This document shows, one piece after another, positions 53,501-57,949 of a stretch of DNA of 64,000 nucleotides (position 1 is its first letter; the number at the start of each line of letters is the position of its first letter). The DNA lies in the NCBI GenBank assembly GCA_016801885.1, contig CM028886.1:18131866-18195865 (forward strand), in the 5' to 3' direction. Both the position numbers and the translations under genes were made by a program. A model generated the notes under the pieces. That model saw nothing but the letters and a program-made list of their open reading frames with translations. It was not told where the DNA came from and did no database searches. This DNA is from Toxotes chatareus. Lineage: Eukaryota; Chordata; Actinopteri; Toxotidae.

Positions 53501-56435
53501 ATCTTTTAATAAAGGAAACATTAAATATAGTGTTTATATAATATAACCAAAATCACAGTCCATCCGCTGTCTTTAACTTATGTGCATGATTTGGCTGTAT
53601 TAAATTAGTGTATGTGAGCTGGCAGAATGCAAATATGACGTCATGAATATGCTAAAAGACATGTTATGTCACCTAGTAGCATTTTGTGACTTTAGCAGCC
53701 TTTAGCTACTAAAGTCACAGTGGTTTCACAACTATGTCCGCACTTTCGCCACTGACCATACACAGCTCAGCCATATACTGACCTAGTCTCGCGGTCCCTA
53801 GCTTTAATGACATGTGAACAGAAGATGTTGGATGCAGTCGTCTGTTTGTTTGCTTTCTAATAAGAAGATAAATAAAAATAAACAGGACCGAAATTAGAGA
53901 AATATCTACCCACTTGGAATCATTTTTCTTTAATCCTGTACAACAGTAGACACGTGATAACACAAAGCATATGCCACTGGGCCATTTGCCATTATACCTA
54001 AGAGAAGAGGGCTACCTGATGGCCTGTCAAAACACATCAGTGTCATCCCATATCAGCTCCCTGTCACACTGTCTTTAGCTATGTCAACATACAATACTTA
54101 GCAGTCATCGCCACACTCAAGAGTACCTCTCCTATTGACTCTCTCTGTCTCTCACTGACACAGTGTCTGCCTCTCTCCCTCTGACTCTGGATGACAACTT
54201 GTAGGGACAACAAAGCTTGTACCTCTGTGATTGATAAGAGCTTATTTCAGCCAATTTTAATTAATGCCCGGCCAGGATCACATAAACCTAGCAGATGCTC
54301 CCATTCACACAGGACGCAGAGGAGATGGATAACCTTAGCTTCAAGGTTGGGCGTCAAAACAATTTCATATTTCCTTGTTTCAGCTGGGAGAGACTTCTAC
54401 ATCAAGCCTATATAGAAAAGCATAAAACAAAGTGACATTAAACTAATGAGCTCATCTACACTGCTGGAAACTTGCAACAAGATGGGGTTGTGGTGGAGGG
54501 GAGGAAACAGAAAGATGACAACAGGTGTTTGCAAAAAGGTAATTTCAAGTAAGGGTGGAAACACCAGCAATATGCTGAAACATTTTTCTATCCGACATAG
54601 GAGTAAATACCAGGAACACCATGTATTTGACACTCACGAGTGCCACTGCTTCCCAGCCGAGCAGCACGTCCATTATCCAAGCTAAATATCCTATAATAAT
54701 ATTAGCACCATGCAGGCAGGCTTAGCAGATTTTTTCCACTGGAAATGGCTTCACACCTGAGTCACATGCATGCCTTATTCCTACTCAGACTCAGAGATAA
54801 CTTAAACACTGAAAACCTGTGTAGGCCTACTCTGTTTTTCCACGCAGAAAATTGAATCATTGAGGGAGTCAATGAAGAATTGGACCAATACGCAAAATTG
54901 ACAATGGCACTCATATCAATAAAATCTTATCAAATCCCATCCCAAGCAACTTAATTTGAATTATGCAACAGGGAATCATGTGACCTTGAGCACTTTGAGC
55001 ACTTTTATCATCATGTTTACAGTCAGCTGTGTTGGTGTTGGTTTGGTGTTACATTTCTTTGTGTTTTGTGTTATTTATGTGTCATCATCTGACTGCAAAA
55101 CAAATCTACCTACGGGTACAAATAAAGTAACCTGAACCTGACCTTCTCTGTGAACTGTTTTGATTCAAACAGCACCACAAGAGACATATTTAAGATGGTT
55201 TCTGCACAACTGTCCATGAAAATTCATTAAAAGGTACATGCATGCCAGTCAGCTGGCTTCTTTCCCTTTACTGTAGCTTCCAATACACGCAGCTGATTTT
55301 AAAATGCTGCTCCCATAAAATATTACATAGTCGTGTGCAACCATACATACTGAACCTTTGTTCCTTTGCATGCTTTAAGATCTCAGCAGGCAGACCTCCT
55401 AGTTATCCGAAGAACTAAGACAGAATCCTAAGGCAATTCAGTCTTGTCTTAGCGAGCACCCACCCCTCTCTGGAATAAACTCAGAGCTGCCAACTCTCTC
55501 GCAATCAGTAAATCTAGAGACAAAACTTATTTAATCTCTCTATGAGTGTTCATTACCTTTTGTTTTTGTTATGATTCCCTATAGCACACTTCAGTTACTC
55601 AGCTAGGCAGATTAGTTACATCACTGAACCAAATGAACCTTATTATTGGATTTTAACCCATGGTTCTAATTCATTTTCCTAACCTGTTGAAACACTGTAT
55701 GTGATACACAAATAAATTTTACTCTGTTGTAACTTAACTACTTACTTTACTTAAGTTCTCTTGTGGAAGTCAAAATTGACTTATAAAACACACTACTTGT
55801 GATAAAATAATGAAAAGTGGATTTCAAACTTACTTTTTGGCCCTTTTTCACTTGGCAACCCTCTTTTCTGACAGAAAATAGGCCATGATGTAACAGTTTT
55901 ACTACAGTATAGCACTTTAAATCATTTTCTTGGGAGAATTTAGAACACATTATATTTCTCCTCTTGACACATGGGTCAAAAACACTTATAGAAACCAAAC
56001 CTGCATACTCACTAATATACCCTGCTCTCACACAACTCACAAACACCATTTCTTTTAACACCTCGTCAACACACATGCAACAACACAAACATACCCGCCT
56101 CCAATCAGACTAAAACTATTTACATAATTTAATGTAAATCTGATGAAATACAAACACCATACGCACTCCTCCTCACAGCTCAACTCACCAGATGGTTGGC
56201 GGTTCAGATCCCTCTACTTCCAGATAATCCGACTTCTCCTCCATCTGAAACTCAGTGAACACCAGGGAGATGGTGTCCCCCGGATCTGCCAGGATGGTCC
56301 ACTTACACTCCCCACTGCTGCCCAGGCCTCCAGCACCTCCACCCCCACCAACGCCAGGGGAGTCACCACTGGGGAAATCGAAGCTGGAGATGAGCCCGCT
56401 GGAGCCCCTCAGGGTGCCACCACACGTGTCCTCCG
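6377..56435 (-). CDS. csmd3: csmd3, internal part of gene (27 exons, CUB2 to start of CUB10)
   Basis: This is the span of a partial CUB and Sushi multiple domains gene. The product family is a very large type I membrane protein, mostly neuronal, with an extracellular chain of alternating CUB and sushi (CCP) domains. Joining 27 exons (56435 down to 6377) gives 4413 nt, about 1471 residues, with no stop and matching splice phases at all 26 junctions. The domains seen are CUB2-CUB9 complete, Sushi2-Sushi9 complete and the first part of CUB10. Assignment to paralogue 3 rather than 1 or 2 is from remembered family signatures such as CUB2 YLEVEGSEPP, CUB5 HDGPNLLSPL, CUB8 GESTGRILSPGYPFPY and CUB9 IEPNYDFLYIYDGPDS. 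The start, signal peptide and transmembrane tail lie outside the window. Whether it is the a or b teleost copy cannot be decided. Confidence 0.88.
8111..8134. repeat. Poly(T) run of 24
   Basis: An uninterrupted run of 24 T follows ttagaatg. No retroposon body adjoining it was recognised. Confidence 0.9.
8480..8885. mobile_element. Probable non-autonomous DNA element remnant
   Basis: The segment opens with aaaggtgccctgtggagg and continues through gtttacatccatgttt, actagatggcagt, gctgatcaacagaatg and gtgtgaaagcagcagc. From memory these resemble an interspersed repeat common in percomorph fish genomes. No coding capacity is seen. Terminal repeats and target-site duplication could not be defined, so both ends are approximate. 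Confidence 0.4.
10524..10718 (-). CDS. csmd3: csmd3 exon w26: Sushi9
   Basis: One 195-nt exon (phase 1-1; acceptor ttgacag, donor gtgaga) encodes the whole sushi domain, residues 1368-1433. Its four cysteines lie in ACFDPGN, TFHCEAGY, TLTCVMG and KPSCQ, with the usual late tryptophan in PEWD. A sequon (NGT) follows DPGNVM. The neighbouring exons encode the end of CUB9 and the start of CUB10. The phase 1-1 single-exon layout is typical of shuffled CCP modules, and skipping it would keep the frame. Confidence 0.93.
10719..11075 (-). other. Intron w25-w26
   Basis: A 357-nt intron, one of the shortest in the window. Apart from a short A run near 10850 nothing notable is seen. Confidence 0.88.
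11076..11263 (-). CDS. csmd3: csmd3 exon w25: second part of CUB9
   Basis: This 188-nt exon (phase 2 in, phase 1 out; acceptor gtcacag, donor gtactc) encodes residues 1305-1368. It starts FSIEPNYDFLYIYDGPD, which supplies the Glu and YD Asp expected of a calcium-binding CUB. SFQDSKLPEKIES and FRSDGSVSYTGFHLEYK follow, the last with the third acidic ligand. There is no second cysteine pair, as in the other CSMD CUBs here. The strong match to remembered CSMD3 in this stretch is a main reason for the paralogue call. Confidence 0.93.
11264..12731 (-). other. Intron w24-w25
   Basis: This 1.5-kb intron has a T11 run near 12475. Its open frames (up to 118 codons, 11716-12072 minus) lack any domain signature. 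Confidence 0.85.
12732..12870 (-). CDS. csmd3: csmd3 exon w24: first part of CUB9
   Basis: This 139-nt exon (phase 1 in, phase 2 out; acceptor tttcaag, donor gtaata) encodes residues 1259-1305. It opens APCGGNVTGSSGFILSPNYP, with an NVT sequon, then PHSKDCDW (second CUB cysteine) and VISLAFIS. The phase-2 intron splits the serine that joins it to FSIEP in exon w25. Confidence 0.92.
12871..13755 (-). other. Intron w23-w24
   Basis: About 0.9 kb. The part next to the w23 donor (13610-13755) is strongly pyrimidine-rich on the plus strand, so purine-rich with G runs in the transcript. TAATTA-type motifs near 13370-13410 were noted but no function is claimed. Confidence 0.85.
13756..13947 (-). CDS. 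csmd3: csmd3 exon w23: Sushi8
   Basis: This 192-nt phase 1-1 exon (acceptor ccttcag, donor gtgaga) encodes residues 1195-1259. It holds the whole sushi domain: cysteines in ACRDPGIP, TLSCDPGYEL, RITCIQV and PPSCI, a conserved tryptophan in YYWQPSPP, and an NGS sequon after PM. It sits between CUB8 and CUB9. Confidence 0.93.
13948..15418 (-). other. Intron w22-w23
   Basis: About 1.5 kb of AT-rich sequence with a short near-palindrome (ctcgccttaggcgag, 14822-14836). Nothing else was recognised. Confidence 0.85.
15419..15621 (-). CDS. csmd3: csmd3 exon w22: second part of CUB8
   Basis: This 203-nt exon (phase 2 in, phase 1 out; acceptor ctcccag, donor gtgagt) encodes residues 1127-1195. It contains FLAFDTEASHDILKVWDGPP with the Glu and Asp calcium ligands, LLPEGIHSTLN, and FETDFYITKSGFAIDFSS with the third acidic ligand. 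The start is set by the split serine shared with exon w21. Confidence 0.93.
15622..16755 (-). other. Intron w21-w22
   Basis: About 1.1 kb of AT-rich sequence. A perfect 18-bp palindrome (atactgtatatacagtat, 16686-16703) lies about 50 nt from the w21 donor. Confidence 0.85.
16756..16882 (-). CDS. csmd3: csmd3 exon w21: first part of CUB8
   Basis: This 127-nt exon (phase 1 in, phase 2 out; acceptor cttgcag, donor gtatct) encodes residues 1085-1127. It reads AECGGSFKGESTGRILSPGY, then PYDNNLRCTWTIEV and NSGNIVS. The GESTG/GESSG form is what I recall for CSMD3, where CSMD1 has a different segment. The first CUB disulfide pair is CGG...RCTW. Confidence 0.92.
16883..18396 (-). other. Intron w20-w21
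   Basis: About 1.5 kb with a short (AC)n run next to the w21 acceptor at 16890-16905. No other feature was recognised. Confidence 0.85.
18397..18588 (-). CDS. csmd3: csmd3 exon w20: Sushi7
   Basis: This 192-nt phase 1-1 exon (acceptor tgtccag, donor gtaatc) encodes residues 1021-1085. It reads SFELSHCDDPGVPQFG, VSDQGHFAGSAI, TFGCDQGYTLHG, KCMTGERRAWD and LPSCI, giving four cysteines and the conserved Trp. It lies between CUB7 and CUB8. The upstream sequence stays open beyond the acceptor, so the start relies on the tgtccag site and on phase agreement with w19. Confidence 0.93.
18589..20479 (-). other. Intron w19-w20
   Basis: About 1.9 kb with a plus-strand purine-rich tract around 20185-20275. 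No coding or mobile sequence was recognised. Confidence 0.85.
20480..20636 (-). CDS. csmd3: csmd3 exon w19: second part of CUB7
   Basis: This 157-nt exon (phase 0 in, phase 1 out; acceptor tgatcag, donor gtaagt) encodes residues 969-1021. It begins VYDGKDGAAPLLGTYPG and continues LSLTSTSNYLWLEFYSDQ and AGFRLIYH. The split point in this CUB lies further downstream than in CUB5, 8 and 9, and the intron is phase 0. The SD acidic ligand is kept, but the upstream Glu is lost in exon w18. Confidence 0.92.
20932..20951. repeat. Poly(A) run of 20
   Basis: An uninterrupted A run follows aatgtc. Confidence 0.9.
21738..21778. repeat. TGC/TGT trinucleotide repeat
   Basis: The run reads tgctgctgctgctga, then tgctgctgctgct, then gttgttgttg. 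It is intronic. Confidence 0.9.
22049..22218 (-). CDS. csmd3: csmd3 exon w18: first part of CUB7
   Basis: This 170-nt exon (phase 1 in, phase 0 out; acceptor cttgcag, donor gtaaag) encodes residues 912-968. It reads AECGSTVSNNEGVLLSPNYP, DNSHECVYSIQV, GKGINITANTFQLAQGDILK. Where the other CUBs have F-x-x-E-x-x-YD, this one has FQLAQGD, so the conserved glutamate is replaced. An NIT sequon is present. Remembered human CSMD3 has the same loss, so it is probably ancestral rather than decay. Confidence 0.93.
22219..23032 (-). other. Intron w17-w18
   Basis: About 0.8 kb with short A runs. Nothing recognised. Confidence 0.85.
23033..23221 (-). CDS. csmd3: csmd3 exon w17: Sushi6
   Basis: This 189-nt phase 1-1 exon (acceptor tttccag, donor gtacgt) encodes residues 849-912. 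It reads EYDLEPCQDPGTPQFG, RFGIGDSLAFYCNTGYRLQG, KIVCLGGGRRMWSAP and LPRCV, with four cysteines and the conserved Trp. The open frame on the plus strand over the same bases is a shadow. Confidence 0.93.
23380..23500. mobile_element. Possible interspersed-repeat fragment
   Basis: The segment contains tgtcttgctcaaggacac, then ggatgtctggatgaagg and ctaggccaccctgtg. These phrases recur in fish repeats as I remember them. Family and limits are not determined, and no coding sequence remains. Confidence 0.4.
23954..23973. repeat. (TC)n microsatellite
   Basis: Ten perfect TC units sit inside a longer pyrimidine-rich tract. Confidence 0.9.
24613..24828 (-). CDS. csmd3: csmd3 exon w16: second part of CUB6
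   Basis: This 216-nt phase 1-1 exon (acceptor cttcaag, donor gtatga) encodes residues 777-849. It reads GVQFTFHTFHLEDHHDYLLI, TENGSFAQPLARLTGSERP, AGLYGNFKAQLRF, ISDFSISLQGFNISFS. The Glu, Asp and SD acidic calcium ligands are all present, as are NGS and NIS sequons. The frame stays open on both sides, so both ends are set by splice consensus and phase agreement with w15 and w17. Confidence 0.93.
25352..25373. repeat. (AAT)n microsatellite, interrupted
   Basis: The run reads aataataac followed by aataataataatag. It is intronic. Confidence 0.85.
26820..27598 (+). mobile_element. Tc1/mariner transposon remnant, internally deleted
   Basis: The element resembles the common fish/frog Tc1 family with long inverted ends. 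The left end has gtgaacccccttgaaattac and an inner ggttggaaaaagtatgc repeat. The right end has gtaatttcaaagggtaaac and cttttcttgtcactg, followed by TA. Inside are the transposase start region (27184, then ccctgcctcgatctc), the helix-turn-helix DNA around aaagtcatctcaaagagttt, and a catalytic-core scrap near acatcatcccaaatgtgaac. About 1 kb of transposase is missing through at least two deletions, and the rest has stops and frameshifts, so it is inactive. The left end is approximate. Confidence 0.85.
28315..28330. repeat. Poly(A) run of 16
   Basis: An uninterrupted A run follows gatggc. Confidence 0.9.
28705..28821 (-). CDS. csmd3: csmd3 exon w15: first part of CUB6
   Basis: This 117-nt phase 1-1 exon (acceptor tattcag, donor gtagga) encodes residues 738-777. 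It reads ASCGGDIRGPGGIILSPGFP, then YPNSLNCTWTIEVSHGKG, with an NCT sequon at the second CUB cysteine. GGDIRGP fits remembered CSMD3 (GGDVRGP) better than CSMD1 (GGYIQGK). Confidence 0.93.
28863..28879. repeat. Poly(A) run of 17 near exon w15 acceptor
   Basis: On the transcript strand this is a U17 run about 40 nt upstream of the w15 acceptor, where it could extend the polypyrimidine tract. Confidence 0.85.
29715..29739. repeat. GT-rich microsatellite
   Basis: The run reads gtgtgtctgtgtgtgtgtgcg. It is intronic. Confidence 0.85.
31176..31364 (-). CDS. csmd3: csmd3 exon w14: Sushi5
   Basis: This 189-nt phase 1-1 exon (acceptor tttccag, donor gtacgt) encodes residues 675-738. It reads VTLDTYSCMDPGIPVNG, LSIGSTVSFQCDPGYKL, SHEEPLVCEKNHFWSHPLPS and CD, with all four cysteines and the Trp. 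SHEEPL matches remembered CSMD3, where CSMD1 has SDDEPL. Confidence 0.93.
31365..34585 (-). other. Intron w13-w14
   Basis: A 3.2-kb intron with a short (GT)n run at 32204-32220. The 98-codon frame at 33331-33627 plus and other frames carry no recognisable domain. Confidence 0.85.
34586..34773 (-). CDS. csmd3: csmd3 exon w13: second part of CUB5
   Basis: This 188-nt exon (phase 2 in, phase 1 out; acceptor tttaag, donor gtgaga) encodes residues 612-675. It reads FQTELSYDFLEVHDGPNLLS, then GSFNGTQVPQFLFSSSNFLY and LLFTTDNSRSNSGFKIFYE. The Glu, YD Asp and TD acidic ligands are all present. The match to remembered CSMD3 is very close here. Confidence 0.94.
34774..35703 (-). other. Intron w12-w13
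   Basis: About 0.9 kb with an A12 run near 35409 and a GT-containing stretch at 35630-35665. Nothing else was recognised. Confidence 0.85.
35704..35842 (-). CDS. csmd3: csmd3 exon w12: first part of CUB5
   Basis: This 139-nt exon (phase 1 in, phase 2 out; acceptor ccttcag, donor gtttgt) encodes residues 566-612. It reads APCGGHYSGPSGVILSPGWP, then YYKDSLSCEWVIEAEPGRS and IKISFDR. The GT donor was chosen at gtttgt, not the gtaaga six bases on. Only this choice joins in frame to the w13 acceptor and preserves the expected DRFQTE sequence. Confidence 0.92.
35843..36287 (-). other. Intron w11-w12
   Basis: A 445-nt intron. Its half near the w12 acceptor (35850-36020) is a purine-rich tract on the plus strand, which makes a long polypyrimidine stretch in the transcript. 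Confidence 0.87.
36288..36482 (-). CDS. csmd3: csmd3 exon w11: Sushi4
   Basis: This 195-nt phase 1-1 exon (acceptor ttacaag, donor gtactg) encodes residues 501-566. It reads TFGRNECPDPGIPLNARRFG, DSFQLGSSISVVCEEGF, IKTQGADTITCHLEEGKVMW, SGLIPKCE, with four cysteines and the Trp. The plus-strand frames of 111 and 155 codons over this exon are shadows. Confidence 0.93.
36483..37131 (-). other. Intron w10-w11
   Basis: About 0.65 kb. Nothing recognised. Confidence 0.87.
37132..37458 (-). CDS. csmd3: csmd3 exon w10: complete CUB4 in one exon
   Basis: This is the largest exon in the window, 327 nt, phase 1-1 (acceptor tcacacag, donor gtaagt), encoding residues 392-501. It reads FPCFSNFTAPMGTVLSPDYP, NNLNCVWLIISEPGSRI, FNDFDLEPPYDFLTIKDGD, FSGAEVPSHLTSNSN, FQADHSMSGRGFNITYS. 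All other CUBs in the window are split over two or three exons, but this one is unsplit. Both cysteines of the first pair and the E/D/D calcium triad are present, with NFT and NIT sequons. Confidence 0.94.
37459..38174 (-). other. Intron w9-w10
   Basis: About 0.7 kb. Nothing recognised. Confidence 0.87.
38175..38357 (-). CDS. csmd3: csmd3 exon w9: Sushi3
   Basis: This 183-nt phase 1-1 exon (acceptor acccacag, donor gtgagt) encodes residues 331-392. It reads EIDKESCGDPGTPLYG, GFLNGDVLRFECQFGFELIG, ERMITCQNNNQWSANIPICI, with four cysteines and the Trp. It is the shortest sushi exon here. Confidence 0.93.
38358..38669 (-). other. Intron w8-w9
   Basis: At 312 nt this is the shortest intron seen. 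It is purine-rich on the plus strand next to the w9 acceptor (38360-38425), so the transcript has an extended pyrimidine tract. Confidence 0.88.
38670..38782 (-). CDS. csmd3: csmd3 exon w8: third part of CUB3
   Basis: This 113-nt exon (phase 2 in, phase 1 out; acceptor tctgcag, donor gtacac) encodes residues 293-331. It reads LTGSFVPDLIVSMSHQMWLH, then LQSDESVGSIGFKINYK. The SD acidic ligand is kept. The valine joining it to w7 is split by the intron. Confidence 0.92.
38783..39115 (-). other. Intron w7-w8
   Basis: A 333-nt AT-rich intron. Nothing recognised. Confidence 0.88.
39116..39219 (-). CDS. csmd3: csmd3 exon w7: middle part of CUB3
   Basis: This 104-nt exon (phase 0 in, phase 2 out; acceptor acaacag, donor gtgagt) encodes residues 259-293. 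It reads VIQINFEEFDLEIGYDSLTI, then GDGGEVGDSKTIIQV, with the Glu and YD Asp of the calcium site. No methionine lies in the exon, so only homology and the splice sites reveal it. Confidence 0.92.
39320..39597. repeat. Inverted repeat, left arm, flanking Penelope-like fragment
   Basis: This arm matches the reverse complement of 40484-40757 over about 275 bp with scattered differences. Shared stretches include agaagaggccttgccacaaa, gatgtggcatggccct, cagccaat and gatgggttaggc. It lies downstream of the endonuclease remnant in element orientation. Confidence 0.8.
39740..40483 (-). mobile_element. Penelope-like retroelement fragment (RT end, linker, GIY-YIG region)
   Basis: The minus strand keeps, in element order, decayed pieces of a Penelope-like polyprotein. 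They are an RT motif-C area (HDVFLLWKGPIPTLLEF at about 40475, where family members have DDxF), WHILQNDPFL then PPMVSFKRGRNVRDRVVR near 40200, and a GNFKCGACVNC cysteine cluster. NHTINGKTITIYHF and GILLYLC...ILIGETSCSLKR follow, where GIY-YIG endonucleases sit. After a frameshift come EHMSSIRRND, GIEVMKPRRKDRS and GSMSEDYSF. At least three frame changes and stops make it dead. The larger part of the RT is absent. Confidence 0.75.
40484..40757. repeat. Inverted repeat, right arm, flanking Penelope-like fragment
   Basis: This is the partner of 39320-39597 in opposite orientation. It directly abuts the upstream edge of the RT remnant. Inverted terminal repeats are a known arrangement for Penelope-like elements, which supports the element call. 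Confidence 0.8.
41088..41123. repeat. Perfect 16-bp hairpin, 4-nt loop
   Basis: The arm tagtgtatgaaatgtt (41088-41103) pairs fully with aacatttcatacacta (41108-41123) around aaaa. It is intronic. Confidence 0.9.
43508..43629 (-). CDS. csmd3: csmd3 exon w6: first part of CUB3
   Basis: This 122-nt exon (phase 1 in, phase 0 out; acceptor gttgcag, donor gtatta) encodes residues 218-258. It reads VKTCGSNLQGPSGTFTSPNF, then YESNSQCVWIITASDPNK. It opens with CGSNLQG, not CGG, as in other CSMD CUB3 domains. The frame continues a few codons past the donor, so the end is set by joining to w7. Confidence 0.93.
43630..44100 (-). other. Intron w5-w6
   Basis: A 471-nt AT-rich intron. Nothing recognised. 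Confidence 0.87.
44101..44225 (-). CDS. csmd3: csmd3 exon w5: second part of Sushi2
   Basis: This 125-nt exon (phase 2 in, phase 1 out; acceptor ttttcag, donor gtgaga) encodes residues 176-218. It reads SIGATAQFTCDEDHVLQGSK, then IMCQRVAEVFAAWSDHRPVC. It carries the second, third and fourth sushi cysteines and the Trp. The minus frame at 44146-44583 that overlaps it is a different frame and is not coding. Confidence 0.93.
44226..45123 (-). other. Intron w4-w5
   Basis: About 0.9 kb with a T17 run near 44308 and opposed AC and TG dinucleotide runs at 44516-44575. Confidence 0.86.
44516..44575. repeat. Opposed (AC)n and (TG)n runs
   Basis: An (AC)n run (about 44516-44532) is followed by atatataatgttt and then a (TG)n run of about 16 units (44543-44575). 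The two runs are complementary and can pair with each other. Confidence 0.9.
45124..45211 (-). CDS. csmd3: csmd3 exon w4: linker end and start of Sushi2
   Basis: This 88-nt exon (phase 1 in, phase 2 out; acceptor cgctcag, donor gtgagt) encodes residues 147-176. It reads MNEGGIKQVSNYCPDPGEPE, then NGKRIGSDF. It finishes the CUB2-Sushi2 linker and supplies the first sushi cysteine. Sushi2 is the only sushi domain in the window split by an intron. The ATG here is internal, not a start codon. Confidence 0.92.
45212..46706 (-). other. Intron w3-w4
   Basis: About 1.5 kb with a short (AC)n/(GC) stretch at 45890-45910. Nothing else was recognised. Confidence 0.86.
46707..46784 (-). CDS. csmd3: csmd3 exon w3: basic linker between CUB2 and Sushi2
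   Basis: This 78-nt phase 1-1 exon (acceptor cgaccag, donor gtaagt) encodes residues 121-147. It reads VKSSGELKSRGVKLLPGKDN, then TNKLSL. There is no cysteine and no domain fold. The segment is lysine-rich and corresponds to the CSMD-specific linker I recall as ELKSRGVKMLPSKD in CSMD1. Its length is a multiple of three and its ends share a phase, so skipping would remove 26 residues without a frameshift. Confidence 0.92.
46785..48039 (-). other. Intron w2-w3
   Basis: About 1.25 kb. Nothing recognised. Confidence 0.86.
48040..48152 (-). CDS. csmd3: csmd3 exon w2: second part of CUB2
   Basis: This 113-nt exon (phase 2 in, phase 1 out; acceptor ccgtcag, donor gtaaga) encodes residues 83-121. 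It reads LTGMNIPAPIISNKNWLRLH, then FVTESNHRHKGFRAQYQ. The third acidic position of the calcium site is Glu (TES) where the other CUBs have Asp. It has no in-exon start codon upstream and was found by homology and splice phase. Confidence 0.93.
48827..48861. repeat. A/G-rich low-complexity tract
   Basis: aaaaag and aaaag units form a near-pure purine run of about 35 nt. Confidence 0.85.
50139..50179. repeat. Perfect 18-bp hairpin, 5-nt loop
   Basis: The arm aatgatgctttgtcagag (50139-50156) is the exact reverse complement of ctctgacaaagcatcatt (50162-50179). The loop is tgcac. It is intronic, with no adjoining coding sequence. Confidence 0.92.
53685..53719. repeat. 15-bp hairpin with one mismatch
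   Basis: The arm tgtgactttagcagc (53685-53699) pairs with gctactaaagtcaca (53705-53719) except at one position. The loop is 5 nt. Confidence 0.85.
55085..55142 (+). mobile_element. Possible non-LTR retrotransposon 3' tail
   Basis: The stretch acctacgggtacaaataaag, followed by taacctgaacctgacc, resembles the 3' end and short tail repeat of fish LINE/SINE families as I remember them. Only the tail is recognisable, and the body upstream was not identified. Confidence 0.4.
56189..56435 (-). CDS. csmd3: csmd3 exon w1: first part of CUB2, with glycine-rich insertion
   Basis: This 247-nt exon (phase 1 in, phase 2 out; acceptor ctgacag, donor gtgagt) encodes residues 1-83 of the window protein. It reads AEDTCGGTLRGSSGLISSFD, then FP, a glycine-rich segment, ECKWTILADPGDTISLVFTE, FQMEEKSDYLEVEGSEPPTI. 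Between FP and the second cysteine lie 21 residues, where family members I recall have eight. The insertion (56308-56370) is in frame and contains VGGGGGAGG. The exon is clearly richer in G+C than its surroundings. The Glu and YD-type Asp ligands are present. It is the most 5' exon found. Confidence 0.92.
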
Positions 56436-57949
56436 CTGTCAGTCACCAAAGAGAAAAGCAGAGTGGGGAGGGAGCAAGGAGGAACAGACACATGGTCTCT
56501 GGGTTATTTCAGAGCTGTTATTCAAAGTTCAACATCGGGGGAAAAAATGGCTTCAGGGATAAAACATCTGTACCTGTCCCCTCAGATAAATGCAAACCAC
56601 AGAAAGACCAATGTAGAACTGCACAGGCCATTTAAACACATTGTTTTTATTTTTTCACACATCTGTAAGTTGTTAAGTCCAGTATCTACAGCTAATTCCA
56701 GCACAATTATGGGACTGATGACAACATGAAACTCAAGAACAAAGGGTTGGTTGTGTTTTCTATATAACAGCGAGAATCATGTGACAATGCAACTATTTGC
56801 CATTTAATTGTGTACAAATTCTGTCACAGATTCGCCAGCACAGTTTCTATGCAGGAGGAAAAGTCCTGTGTCTCTCTTTTTCTTTCCCTCCCCCATCTTG
56901 TCTCCTCCCTCCATCCAAGAGTCAGTAATTCATCATTATGTCCTCGGAGGCCCCTCATGTTTCAGGAAACAAACAAATGGTGATAAACAGGGCTTATAAT
57001 GCTGTGAAATTGTTTTTTTTTTTTTCCAGTGTGGGGAGCATGGCACGTCAGCTGAATGTTAATGCACTCTACCATAACAGTGGCTTGCTCTCTTTCACTC
57101 CACATCCCTTTTCCCGTCTCTCCCTCACCCTTTCTAATATCTCTCCATCTCTCTTTCTCCATTCCTCTCTTCAGAGCTGTCTCAGATCTTTCTACTATTA
57201 CTCACCAGCCTCCCTTCTATCCCTGTATTCGTTTTTTCTCCCTTAAGATTTCTAATGATGGTAGGGCTTTCACAGTTTTCACATCATTTAAGACTAATAT
57301 GTGACACTCAGCTGTGCCAGCTGAAACCTTTGATGGCTCAACGCTCCACTCAGGGCTGTCAGAGCTGCCAGCCTTGGAACATTCCTGCATGCTGCATTAC
57401 ACGATTGGTCAAGGAACAAGGAAGCGGATGTATGAAATTCAAAAGATAAAGAAAAAGAGGGAGAAGATGTGAGAGCAGGGGCTGCTAGTTAGTTTGATCC
57501 ATGTCCTTTGATACATTAGCAGAAGCATTGCAATTGCTCAAAGTCTTTATAGGAAGGGCAGAGATGGAAAAATGATACTGTGTGAGACATGATGGCTGCA
57601 CATGTACGATTCGTAACAAGAGAGGAGGCCAGACCTTCATTTGTTGAATGCCTACCACCTTTTAACAACAAGACTATGTGGTCCCATGATTTGCTTCTGG
57701 TTTGAACCATCGGCATAAAGAAACTTATCCTGAGTGACAAATTATATTTCCCCTCAAAGCATTTAAGATGACATTCCCAAGAATGCCTAGCAGATCTGTA
57801 GAGTAATTGGGTATTGGCTGAAATTAAACTGATATTAAAGTGCTGCAGAGGAGCAATATTACTCTTTAACTTCATGACAGACAGGAGGACAGCATAAAGT
57901 GTGCTCGTGGCCATCAAGGTAAAGAGAGCAAGACAGGAGAAGTGGAGAA

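Larger units (their letters stand above)
48153..56188 (-). other. Intron w1-w2
   Basis: At 8.0 kb this is the largest internal intron. It contains a (GT)n run at 48387-48403, an A-rich purine tract at 48827-48861, two hairpins (50139-50179 and 53685-53719) and a possible LINE 3' tail at 55085-55142. No open frame in it shows a domain. Confidence 0.85.
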
